Assembly: GCA_000416085.1 (NCBI GenBank)
Contig: KE356579.1
Span: 2,470,222-2,480,250 of the forward strand
Direction: 5' to 3'
From: a halophilic archaeon J07HX64
Lineage (GTDB): Archaea; Halobacteriota; Halobacteria; Halobacteriales; Haloarculaceae
DNA length: 10,029 nt
Made by a program: the position numbers and the translations under genes. Of this stretch, positions 1-5,344 are shown piece after piece. The stretch's first letter is position 1. Every line of letters starts with the position of its first letter. The notes under the pieces are model-generated. The model made no database searches. It was given only the letters and a program-made list of their open reading frames with translations, and was not told the origin of the DNA.

Positions 1-34
1 AGGGTGGAAACGGGGGTTGAGCGTTACTGCACTC

Positions 35-50
35 CGAGGCGAGAGCCTCG
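35..50. other. Short GC hairpin downstream of the PRC-barrel gene
   Basis: CGAGGC at 35-40 and GCCTCG at 45-50 form a perfect 6 bp stem around a 4 nt loop (GAGA on the plus strand). It lies about 20 nt beyond the stop codon of the minus-strand PRC-barrel gene, where a 3' end could form. No T run follows it on the minus strand, so calling it a terminator is only a guess. The rest of 1-70 shows no gene that I can support. Confidence 0.3.
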
Positions 51-70
51 CCTTCAGCGCGGGAGAGAAC

Positions 71-367
71 TCAAGCGACGGTTTCGCCCTCCTCCTTTCT
101 GTCCTGGATGCGCTCGACAATGTCGCTGACGACGACGATATCACCGACAGACTGCACCCACCGGTAGGGGACGATGACACCCCGGGCGGTGGCGAGTTCG
201 TCGGCGAACAGTTCCCTGTTGAGTTCGTACAGCGCCAGTCCGGTTACCGCCTGACTGTCGAGGTCGAGTTGGAGGTCCTCGACCTCGCCGAGAAACACTC
301 CCGTGTTCGTGTACACCTCGCGACCGACCAGGCTCGTTATCTCCTGTGGCACGACCTTCTGTCCCAT
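71..367 (-). CDS. PRC-barrel domain protein
   Basis: This 98-residue acidic protein is a single PRC-barrel domain. It begins MGQKVVPQEITSLVGREVYT, followed by the family-typical pattern of a glycine-containing turn (NTGVFLGEVEDLQLD, residues 21-35) and a second strand pair (VIVPYRWVQSVGDIVVV, about 64-80). PRC-barrel domains are known from the photosynthetic reaction-centre H subunit and from the RNA-processing factor RimM. Stand-alone haloarchaeal copies are common and their partners are mostly unknown, although some relatives have been linked to cell division. A GTG at 376 would add three residues. I prefer the ATG at 367 because the TATA-like GTTTAAAC at 390-397 is centred 26-27 nt upstream, the spacing expected for a leaderless transcript. 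The family call is firm; the specific role is not known. Confidence 0.88.
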   Translation of the reverse strand: MGQKVVPQEITSLVGREVYTNTGVFLGEVEDLQLDLDSQAVTGLALYELNRELFADELATARGVIVPYRWVQSVGDIVVVSDIVERIQDRKEEGETVA

Positions 368-389
368 ACAGGACACTGGCAGGCAACTC

Positions 390-397
390 GTTTAAAC
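390..397. promoter_or_regulatory. Palindromic TATA-like element between divergent genes
   Basis: GTTTAAAC is a perfect palindrome in the 78 nt gap between the PRC-barrel gene (minus) and the DUF457-type hydrolase (plus). It is centred 26-27 nt from the ATG at 367, matching a leaderless start for the minus gene. In the plus direction it would predict transcription starting near 420 with a leader of about 25 nt before the ATG at 446. A second plus-strand candidate, CTTATC at 405-410, would leave a leader of about 12 nt. The assignment to the minus gene is the better supported one. Confidence 0.5.
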
Positions 398-445
398 TCT
401 TGTGCTTATCACAACACTCATGCGAAATCGGTCGCACGTACAGGT

Positions 446-1063
446 ATGCCATCGACAGTGGTGCATCTCGCGCTCGCAGGGCTGATCGCGGCGGCACTGC
501 TCGGCGACGATTTCGACCGCCGGGCGCTCGCGGTGGTGTTCGTGGTGGTCGCGGTTCCCGATCTCGACTCGTTTCTGATCTCGACCGACGCCGGTCACCG
601 GACAGTGTTGCACAACCTCTGGGTTGCTGTCGTGCCGGCCGCGCTCATGCTGGTCGACCTGCGCGTTCGCGAGGAGTCACTCCTCCGGCGTCGCTGGGGC
701 GCCTGGGGTGTCCGTGTTGCCTGGGTTGCGCTTTTCTGTTATCTGGCCGCTCACCTCGCGCTCGACATCGCCGACGGCTACGTCAACGTTCTGTGGCCGG
801 TGTTCGACCAGTTCTACACGCTCGACGGCAGTATCGAGCTGTCGAGCCAGCGGGGTATCGTCAACACGTTCAGTAACGGAGGAGTCCCGCTGCTGGAGGC
901 CCGTGGCACGAGCTCCGAGACACAGATAACAACCGGTGTCGACCCCGGAGACGGGCAGACAGAGCGACTGTTCCCGGTTGTCCGGGCCGGGTGGCAACTG
1001 GTCGTACTGGTCGGGGGCGTCGGGGTCACCGCCCTGCGGCTCTCGCTCGACAGCACCGATTAA
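446..1063 (+). CDS. Membrane-bound metal-dependent hydrolase, YdjM/DUF457 family
   Basis: This 205-residue integral membrane protein matches the YdjM/DUF457 family of predicted metal-dependent hydrolases. The usual scattered His/Asp pattern is visible: H7 in the first hydrophobic segment, P-D-L-D at 38-41, H51 and H56 in a GHRTVLHNL block, then H103 and D107 in AAHLALDIADG, followed by LWP at 116-118. Hydrophobic segments lie at about 5-20, 28-45, 57-71, 90-106 and 182-199. The substrate is unknown for this family. The reading frame stays open upstream to position 17, but the family similarity begins at the ATG at 446, and the region before it overlaps the PRC-barrel gene, so I chose 446. Its TAA stop at 1061-1063 overlaps the stop of the convergent RPA gene. 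Confidence 0.85.
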   Translation: MPSTVVHLALAGLIAAALLGDDFDRRALAVVFVVVAVPDLDSFLISTDAGHRTVLHNLWVAVVPAALMLVDLRVREESLLRRRWGAWGVRVAWVALFCYLAAHLALDIADGYVNVLWPVFDQFYTLDGSIELSSQRGIVNTFSNGGVPLLEARGTSSETQITTGVDPGDGQTERLFPVVRAGWQLVVLVGGVGVTALRLSLDSTD

Positions 1064-2508
1064 AGAATCTCGTCGGCGTCGAGACGCTCGTCGACGACAG
1101 TGCCACGGGCGGTCACCTCCTCGCCGAGTCGGAGGGTGGCCTCCGTCTCGACAGGCATCGTCTCCGTGCTGTTGTCCAGCACAACCGGCTCACCAGTCTG
1201 GACGACCGTGCCGGTGAACTCGACACGATCACCACCGGTATCAGCCGCGGTTGTTCCTGTCTCGGCCGTCTCCGGGGATGTGCCGTCGGCAAACGCGTCG
1301 AGTCCGGTTGCGCCGCCGTCCGAGACTGCGTCCTCACCGGAGTCCCCGACCGCGGTCGACTCGCCGGTGTCTCTCCCCGTGTCAGCCGTGCTGGCCGCCT
1401 CCGAGTCGACACTCGCATCCTCCAGCACGGCCAGTGTCGAGCGCCACCCGGCGGAGGCCTCGAGGTCGTCCTGCCAGCCGTCCTGTATCTCGGCGTCTGC
1501 GACGAGCAGTTCGTCCCCGGGGGCGATATCACGGTCGGCCTTCTCACCCCACAGCGCCACCCGGATGTCACCCGAGTCGTCCTGTAGGCGGACGTTGCGA
1601 ACCTGCCCCTCGGAGCCGTCATCGCGTTCGAAGGTCCGCACCGGGTCCGCCGACCTGACGACCCCCGCGATGTCGGCGTTCTCCCCCAGTTCGACCGCTT
1701 CGATCGGGGTCGCCTCCGGTTCGTAGGCCACGCTCGCATCCACCTCGTCGACTCGCCCCTGGTCGCCGACGTGCAGCTCGATGTCGCCGTCACGCTCGCG
1801 GACGTACCCGTCGACGATCTCGACGGTGGCCCCCGGCGAGAGCTCCTCCGCACGCGGCGCGCGCTCGTCCCAGAGCGTGACCTGGATACGACCGGTTTCA
1901 TCACCCAGTGTGATGTTTGCCACCCGCCCCTCCGAGCCGTCGTCACGGTCGAACGTCCGCACCGCCCCGGTATCGAGCACCTGCCCGGTGAGGGCAACGT
2001 CAGACTGACCCATCCGCAGCGCGTCGACCGTCGACCCCTCTCCGGGCGACACGTCGACCTCGACATCGGCCGGTTCGGCGTCGCTGACGCTCACCTCGAC
2101 CCCGCTGTACCCGTTACTGGGGCTGCCGCCGACGCGTAACACGTCCCCCTTCTCGAGCTCCTCCGATGCCGCCACCGCCCGGCCGTCCCAGAACGCCAAC
2201 CGGACGCTCCCGGTTTCGTCTGCCACGTCGACGTTGAGCACCCGCCCCTCAGTATCCTCGCGCTCGAAACTCCGCACCTCACCGACCGACACCACCTTCG
2301 CGACGAACTGTACCTCGTCCATTCCTGCCTCGATATCCGCCACCGTCTCGGCCTGACTGTCTGCGAGTTCCTGTGCGACGAGCATCGCCGCCGACCGCTC
2401 GTCCATCAACTCGTCCATCTGAGCGAGTTTCTGCTCGACGGCCTCGCGAAACTCCGCCTCGGAGACCTCCGTCTCGATGTCCGCGTATTCGTCTTCTATC
2501 GGTCCCAT
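1060..2508 (-). CDS. rpa2: Replication protein A, multi-OB-fold single-stranded DNA-binding protein
   Basis: This 482-residue very acidic protein is a haloarchaeal RPA, which binds single-stranded DNA during replication, repair and recombination. An alpha-helical N-terminal part (about 1-64) precedes three tandem OB folds at about 67-145, 170-250 and 277-360. Each has the same core: V-R-[ST]-F-[ED]-R-[ED]-D, then G-R/Q-V, then a D-E/D-[TS]-G turn, then [FL]-W. An acidic, Ser/Thr/Gly-rich low-complexity linker (about 365-427) leads to a shorter C-terminal beta-rich part (428-480) that may be a reduced fourth OB fold. There is no Cys/His zinc finger. No RPA-associated protein gene lies next to it, which resembles the stand-alone Rpa2 type of Haloferax rather than the operon-encoded Rpa1 and Rpa3. 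The symbol is therefore an inference from architecture. The start is the ATG at 2508. Confidence 0.88.
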   Translation of the reverse strand: MGPIEDEYADIETEVSEAEFREAVEQKLAQMDELMDERSAAMLVAQELADSQAETVADIEAGMDEVQFVAKVVSVGEVRSFEREDTEGRVLNVDVADETGSVRLAFWDGRAVAASEELEKGDVLRVGGSPSNGYSGVEVSVSDAEPADVEVDVSPGEGSTVDALRMGQSDVALTGQVLDTGAVRTFDRDDGSEGRVANITLGDETGRIQVTLWDERAPRAEELSPGATVEIVDGYVRERDGDIELHVGDQGRVDEVDASVAYEPEATPIEAVELGENADIAGVVRSADPVRTFERDDGSEGQVRNVRLQDDSGDIRVALWGEKADRDIAPGDELLVADAEIQDGWQDDLEASAGWRSTLAVLEDASVDSEAASTADTGRDTGESTAVGDSGEDAVSDGGATGLDAFADGTSPETAETGTTAADTGGDRVEFTGTVVQTGEPVVLDNSTETMPVETEATLRLGEEVTARGTVVDERLDADEIL

Positions 2509-2510
2509 TT

Positions 2511-2594
2511 CTATCTGAACCGGACGGCTGGTTGCCGCTTAAACGTTACCGTTGGCTGTCTCTCTCTGCTGTCCGTCTGCGTTCTTCCTCGCAT
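2511..2594 (-). CDS. Possible leaderless upstream ORF of the RPA gene, 27 residues
   Basis: An ATG at 2594 lies about 28 nt downstream of a strong minus-strand TATA-like box at 2617-2626, which is leaderless spacing. The ORF has 27 codons, ends with TAG at 2513-2511, and leaves only 2 nt before the RPA ATG at 2508. The predicted peptide is very basic (eight Arg and one Lys), unlike the acidic proteins around it. It uses AGA several times, which is atypical for GC-rich haloarchaeal genes, so it may not be conserved as a protein. If translated, it could couple to or attenuate RPA translation. It may also be chance. Confidence 0.25.
   Translation of the reverse strand: MRGRTQTDSRERQPTVTFKRQPAVRFR
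2538..2544 (-). promoter_or_regulatory. Proximal TATA-like box for the RPA gene
   Basis: On the minus strand the sequence reads GTTTAAG, centred about 33 nt before the ATG at 2508. A TATA box here would start transcription near 2514 and give a leader of about 6 nt. It is a weaker match than the distal box at 2617-2626. Confidence 0.35.
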
Positions 2595-2616
2595 TGTCTC
2601 TGTCTGGTTCGTCTCA

Positions 2617-2626
2617 GTATATAAAT
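2617..2626 (-). promoter_or_regulatory. Distal TATA-like box upstream of the RPA gene
   Basis: On the minus strand this reads ATTTATATAC, preceded by purine-rich GGGGAGAGGGGAG that could serve as a BRE. The predicted transcription start is near 2595, giving RPA an 85-90 nt leader or a leaderless start for the short ORF at 2594. The AT-rich core is also readable on the plus strand, but no plus-strand gene follows it. Confidence 0.45.
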
Positions 2627-2857
2627 CTCCCCTCTCCCCGGATCTGCGACCCGTGTTCGGTTCAGTTCCGCTTTCTCCTGTTGCTGGTTACTCCGTCCGT
2701 CCAGACAGTCGAACAGAGCACCCCACCCCCGACCAGCGAGGTGACACGCCGGCAAATGCCCGGACGGTGAGCGGAGCGAACACCGGGCTGTTCAGGAGGG
2801 CGAGTGAGCCGCTTCGAGGCGGGACGAACCTGACCGTGTGCCGACAGCCGAGCGGTG

Positions 2858-3578
2858 TCAGAACTCGGAGAGCGAGCGCTGGGCCCCGTCATCGCGCTCG
2901 AAATCGGAGAGCGCGGCCTGTCCTCGCTCGGCGAGCACGTCCTGTGAGGTCTGCCACGACGCCCGGGCACAGTCCGGCAGTCGGCCGTGCTCGCCGACGA
3001 ACCCCCAGAGAAACTCGCGGGTTGTCGGGTCGCCCGGGTAGCCGCTGCCAACGTCGCCGTACTCCGCGGCGAGATCCGCGACGTGTGCGTCGCGGCTGAC
3101 CTTCGCCAGGATGCTCGCGGCACTCGCGACGGCGTAGCTCTCGTCTGCCCGGTGTTCGGCCTGTAACTCCGGTGGACTGTCGAGTTTGTTCTCCACCCGC
3201 TGCTCGAACCTGACCGCGTTCGTGTCGGCCGCGTCGAGGTAGACCGTCACACCGTTGTTGCTCCGGTGGTCACCCTCGCCGTCCTCGGACCCCTCGACGG
3301 CCGGACTGCCGGTGACATCGGCGAGTGCGTCGGCGTGGGCGGTGACGGTCAGCCCGTTCATATCGTGTCCGGTCGTCGATACGCGCAACGGCACCTCGAC
3401 GACAGCAGTGCCACAGCCCTCTCGCGTATCGCGACCGCGAGCCCCTCCCGGCGCGGGGCGTCAACGTCTTGGAGTCTGCCACGTCCACAGGGAGTTGCTC
3501 GGGGTCTGCCACGACTGCGGCGGCGAACATCGAACCGAGTACCGGCCCTTTTCCGGCCTCGTCTGTCCCTATCTGCAC
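2858..3578 (-). pseudogene. rnhB: Ribonuclease HII, frame broken (indels at about 3364-3454)
   Basis: RNase HII cleaves the RNA strand of RNA-DNA hybrids and starts removal of ribonucleotides from DNA. The N-terminal part, from a GTG at 3578, carries the signature GTDEAGKGPVLGSMFAAAVV and ADSKTLTP. The C-terminal part, in another frame from about 3394 to 2858, carries HDMNGLTV, VYLDAADTN, ADESYAVASAASILAKVSRD and GSGYPGDPTTREFL. Together these hold the family's acidic catalytic set. Between them the expected family sequence moves from frame to frame: RREGLAVAIRE, then GCGTAVVEV, then VARIDD, then HDMN. Restoring one G at each of five places (near 3454, 3421, 3389, 3370 and 3364) gives a continuous 241-residue protein with a plausible family match. 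As written, the gene cannot make a complete enzyme. Whether this is real decay or sequence error is open. Confidence 0.8.
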
Positions 3579-3599
3579 AGTTTCTCTCCCGTGGAGTCG

Positions 3600-3607
3600 A
3601 TAATAAA
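3600..3607 (-). promoter_or_regulatory. TATA box for the RNase HII gene
   Basis: The minus strand reads TTTATTAT, centred about 26 nt before the GTG at 3578. That is the spacing of a leaderless haloarchaeal transcript, and it supports the GTG start, which also places the family N-terminus (VQIGTDEAG) at residue 1. RNase HII therefore need not depend on transcription from the upstream lyase gene. Confidence 0.6.
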
Positions 3608-3622
3608 CGTGTCGCACGTGAC

Positions 3623-3641
3623 CCGGACAGACACCGTCCGG
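3623..3641 (-). terminator. Hairpin after the HpcH/HpaI lyase gene
   Basis: CCGGAC at 3623-3628 and GTCCGG at 3636-3641 form a 6 bp perfect stem with a 7 nt loop. It starts 13 nt beyond the lyase stop codon and lies before the RNase HII promoter. A T-rich stretch (TTTATTAT) follows about 15 nt later on the minus strand but is also the RNase HII TATA box. A role in 3' end formation is plausible but unproven. Confidence 0.35.
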
Positions 3642-3654
3642 AGTGGGTGAGCTA

Positions 3655-4500
3655 TCAGCCGTCCGGTCGGACGGTGCCAGCGGCGCGCGCCCGCTCCAGG
3701 ATAGTCTCTGCCTGTGTGACGAGCGGAGCATCGATCATCTCCCCGTCGACAGTGAACACGCCACGACCCTCGGCCTGTGCCTCGTCGCGGGCGGCCAGCA
3801 CGCGCTCGGCCCAGTCGACCTGGTCGCTGTCCGGCGTGAACGCGCTGTTGACGACCGGTACCTGTGCGGGGTGGATCGTCATCTTACCGGCAAAGCCCAG
3901 TTGCCGCGCGAGGCGGGCGTCCTCGGCGAGCCCCTCTGTGTCCTCGAAATCGGTACACAGCGTGTCGATAGCGTCGATACCAGCACGGGCGGCGGCCAGG
4001 ACGACACGCTCGCGGGCGTACAGAATCTCGGTCCCCTCGGTGCTCCGGGAGATCCCCGCGGCGGCCGAGAGGTCCTCCGCGCCGAGCAGCACGGCGTCTG
4101 TTGCGTCGACAGCCGCGACAGCGGGTGCGTCGAGCACGCCGCCGGGTGTCTCCAGGAGCGCAAACACCGGCAGGTCGAGTCCGTGCTCCGCGAGCGCGTC
4201 ATCGAGCGCCCGAACATCCCCGGGCCCGTCCACCTTCGGTAGCATGACGCTGTCGGGAGGCTGTTCGAGCGCCTCAAGATCTGCCCGTCCGCCGGCACCC
4301 AGCGGGTTGACGCGCACACACAACTCGTCGGTCTCCGTGTCGGTGACCGCGTCGGCTACGGTTTCACGCGCCTGGTCTTTACGATCGGGGGCAACCCCGT
4401 CCTCGAGATCGAAGACGACGACATCAGCGCCCGTTTCGGGGGCCTTCTCCAGCAGGTCTGGCCGGTCACCCGGCGAGAATAGCACGCTTCTACGAACCAT
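3655..4500 (-). CDS. HpcH/HpaI aldolase / citrate lyase beta (CitE-like) family protein
   Basis: This 281-residue protein is a CitE-like member of the HpcH/HpaI family, whose members cleave or form C-C bonds in acyl-CoA or 2-keto acid substrates (citryl-CoA, malyl-CoA and similar). Visible motifs in order are RSVLFSPGDRPDLLEKA (4-20), VVVFDLEDGV (27-36), RVNPLGAGG (63-71), LPKVDGP (87-93), LLETPGGV (115-122) and LLGAEDLS (138-145). E117 and D143 are the expected Mg2+ ligands. GKMTIHPAQV (205-214) is the conserved C-terminal block. The length is normal for the family. No citrate lyase alpha or gamma subunit gene is adjacent, so a true citrate lyase is unlikely; a malyl-CoA lyase or thioesterase-type activity is more plausible. 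A weak TATA-like CTATC at about 4525-4530 is about 27 nt from the ATG at 4500. Confidence 0.9.
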   Translation of the reverse strand: MVRRSVLFSPGDRPDLLEKAPETGADVVVFDLEDGVAPDRKDQARETVADAVTDTETDELCVRVNPLGAGGRADLEALEQPPDSVMLPKVDGPGDVRALDDALAEHGLDLPVFALLETPGGVLDAPAVAAVDATDAVLLGAEDLSAAAGISRSTEGTEILYARERVVLAAARAGIDAIDTLCTDFEDTEGLAEDARLARQLGFAGKMTIHPAQVPVVNSAFTPDSDQVDWAERVLAARDEAQAEGRGVFTVDGEMIDAPLVTQAETILERARAAGTVRPDG

Positions 4501-4746
4501 ACCGACCGATTCGACTGCCGGGGTGATAGTCGTGGCGGGGTCTCCACGCTCGAGAGCCGCTGTGTCAGGGTATCAGTACACCCTCTTCGGGTTTGCGTGC
4601 GCTCGGCGGAGCTTAGACCGCTCAGAGTCCGCCCGACGAGGTGGTCTGTCGCCGTTTTACCCAACTCCGACACCCAGGGTCCGGTGAGCGGTGGTGTGGG
4701 TCACGACCGAGCGGGGATCACCGGTGTCCGCTCTTCGAGTTGGGTG

Positions 4747-4977
4747 TCACCGGCGGTGGTCCCGACCAAGGAACACACACAGGACGGTCACGATACAGAG
4801 ACCGGTGAACTCCGCGGGAGAGTTTGTGACGTACCCGCTGAGAGTGCCAACAAGCACCAGCCACGGCAAGCCGATTGCGAACCAGAAACTGACTGCACGG
4901 ACGCGAGCGGCGACACGGTGACGCGCCCGGACGAGAGCGCCCCTCTAGGGGGCGGTTGTAGACTCGTCGTGACTCAT
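4747..4977 (-). pseudogene. Small two-helix membrane protein gene with an in-frame amber codon
   Basis: From the ATG at 4977 the frame reads MSHDESTTAP, then TAG at 4947-4945 (codon 11), then stays open for 65 codons to a TGA at 4749-4747. The downstream part has a basic stretch rich in Arg (RARHRVAARVRA), a hydrophobic segment FWFAIGLPWLVLVGTLSGYV, a short polar turn, a second hydrophobic segment (about GLCIVTVLCVFLG) and a basic RDHRR tail. This is the layout of the many small uncharacterised haloarchaeal membrane proteins. Codon third positions are GC-rich as in a real gene, and a TATA-like box at the right distance supports the ATG. There is no ATG or GTG between the amber codon and the first membrane segment to serve as a new start. 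The simplest ancestral codon is GAG. The function is unknown. Confidence 0.55.
4938..4954. other. GC hairpin around the amber codon
   Basis: CGCCCC (4938-4943) and GGGGCG (4949-4954) form a perfect 6 bp stem. On the transcribed minus-strand sequence the 5 nt loop is CTAGA, which contains the in-frame TAG of the small membrane protein gene. The C5 and G4 runs make this a likely place for base-calling problems. Confidence 0.5.
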
Positions 4978-4997
4978 ACACCCCTGTTACACCGGGG

Positions 4998-5005
4998 TAC
5001 AAAAA
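4998..5005 (-). promoter_or_regulatory. TATA-like box for the small membrane protein gene
   Basis: The minus strand reads TTTTTGTA, centred about 25 nt before the ATG at 4977, which fits a leaderless transcript. An imperfect repeat (ACCCC 4980-4984, GGGGT 4994-4998) lies over the predicted transcription start. Confidence 0.45.
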
Positions 5006-5016
5006 CCTCTGTTCGA

Positions 5017-5038
5017 GAGTCAAACGGTGGTTTGAGTC
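5017..5038. promoter_or_regulatory. Palindrome upstream of the small membrane protein promoter, possible operator
   Basis: TCAAAC (5020-5025) and GTTTGA (5030-5035) are perfect inverted half-sites with a 4 nt spacer. With one mismatch the symmetry extends to 5017-5038. It is centred about 50 nt upstream of the ATG at 4977, just beyond the TATA-like box. That is a usual place for an activator or repressor of the helix-turn-helix type in archaea. No regulator is identified. Confidence 0.35.
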
Positions 5039-5139
5039 AGCCAAGTGTGAGCAACGGCAGAGCGGTTTCCACTCTAACCGCCCTCCGGCTGGTCTCGGAG
5101 TCTCTGCTACGATACTGGTTGTCACAGTCTCTGGACAAT

Positions 5140-5149
5140 TGTATATAAC
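5140..5149 (+). promoter_or_regulatory. Distal TATA box candidate for the surface glycoprotein gene
   Basis: TGTATATAAC is a good TATA match on the plus strand and would start transcription near 5171, giving a leader of about 170 nt. The core is readable on the minus strand as well, but no gene starts at the right distance there. Confidence 0.35.
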
Positions 5150-5261
5150 AGACCTCACCACTGATTCCCGTTGTTACGGTCTCTTTGTTCGGTTTAGCGT
5201 GTCGTGTGGTATCTATTCTCGTCCTACTACCACCTCCGCCACACTTTGTCGAACACACAAA

Positions 5262-5269
5262 GTACTTAA
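5262..5269 (+). promoter_or_regulatory. Proximal promoter candidate for the surface glycoprotein gene
   Basis: GTACTTAA is preceded by ACACAAA, a reasonable purine-rich BRE. The predicted transcription start is near 5290, giving a leader of about 55 nt before the ATG at 5345. Highly expressed haloarchaeal S-layer genes are known to have leadered transcripts, so a non-leaderless start here is expected. Confidence 0.45.
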
Positions 5270-5295
5270 CGTACGTGGGTAAACAGAGATGTGAC

Positions 5296-5318
5296 GGGGG
5301 ATGGTATCCCTATCCCCC
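5296..5318 (+). other. Hairpin at the predicted 5' end of the surface glycoprotein mRNA
   Basis: GGGGGAT at 5296-5302 pairs with ATCCCCC at 5312-5318 across a 9 nt loop. A competing inner stem is possible (GGGAT 5298-5302 with ATCCC 5306-5310). The structure would sit within a few nucleotides of the mRNA 5' end if the proximal promoter is used, which could stabilise an abundant transcript or affect translation. Confidence 0.45.
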
Positions 5319-5344
5319 CGGACGCAACCCGGAAACCCAAAACC

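Larger units (their letters stand above)
2509..2857. other. Intergenic region between the RPA and RNase HII genes
   Basis: This 349 nt gap contains the RPA upstream region (two TATA-like boxes and a possible short upstream ORF, all within 2509-2626). From about 2630 to 2857, downstream of the RNase HII stop, I see no convincing ORF, tRNA or repeat. A weak inverted repeat (GCCCGG...CCGGGC) lies near 2758-2788. Confidence 0.5.
4978..5344. other. Intergenic regulatory region between the small membrane protein and surface glycoprotein genes
   Basis: This 367 nt gap is more AT-rich than its surroundings. It holds the promoter and palindrome of the leftward gene, two TATA-like boxes facing the surface glycoprotein gene (5140-5149 and 5262-5269) and a leader hairpin (5296-5318). 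I see no supportable ORF or structural RNA in it. Confidence 0.5.

Noticed and set aside
17..445. Extension of the hydrolase frame upstream to position 17, adding 143 residues
   Set aside because: It runs antisense over the intact PRC-barrel gene and has no membrane or family similarity. The family N-terminus begins at the ATG at 446.
991..2139. Several plus-strand and shifted frames across the RPA gene
   Set aside because: All lie within the three-OB-fold coding region and are low-complexity Arg/Ser/Pro frames.
2758..2788. GCCCGG...CCGGGC inverted repeat with GAGCG-rich sequence between the arms
   Set aside because: Short GC-rich repeats of this kind are frequent in haloarchaeal spacers. 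It has no T run and is about 70 nt or more from the RNase HII stop.
3655..4500. Calling the lyase a true citrate lyase beta subunit
   Set aside because: No alpha, gamma or activating-enzyme genes are adjacent, and stand-alone CitE-like proteins usually act on other acyl-CoA substrates.
3266..4687. Plus-strand open frame of 473 codons, very rich in Ser, Ala and Arg
   Set aside because: It is the antisense shadow of the lyase gene, with biased composition typical of opposite-strand frames in GC-rich DNA.
4659..4745. Inverted pair ACCCAACTC (4659-4667) and GAGTTGGGT (4737-4745)
   Set aside because: The arms are 9 bp and 69 nt apart with no element between them. There is no target duplication or transposase, so it is probably chance or a weak 3' structure.
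5037..5258. Minus-strand ORF containing a GGGGSRTRI stretch
   Set aside because: It lies in a promoter-rich AT-richer gap, has no supportable domain, and its composition is not haloarchaeal protein-like. The region is better explained as regulatory.
5291..5344. GTG at 5291 as the start of the surface glycoprotein
   Set aside because: It would place 18 polar, Pro-rich residues before the signal peptide and falls at the predicted transcription start and leader hairpin.
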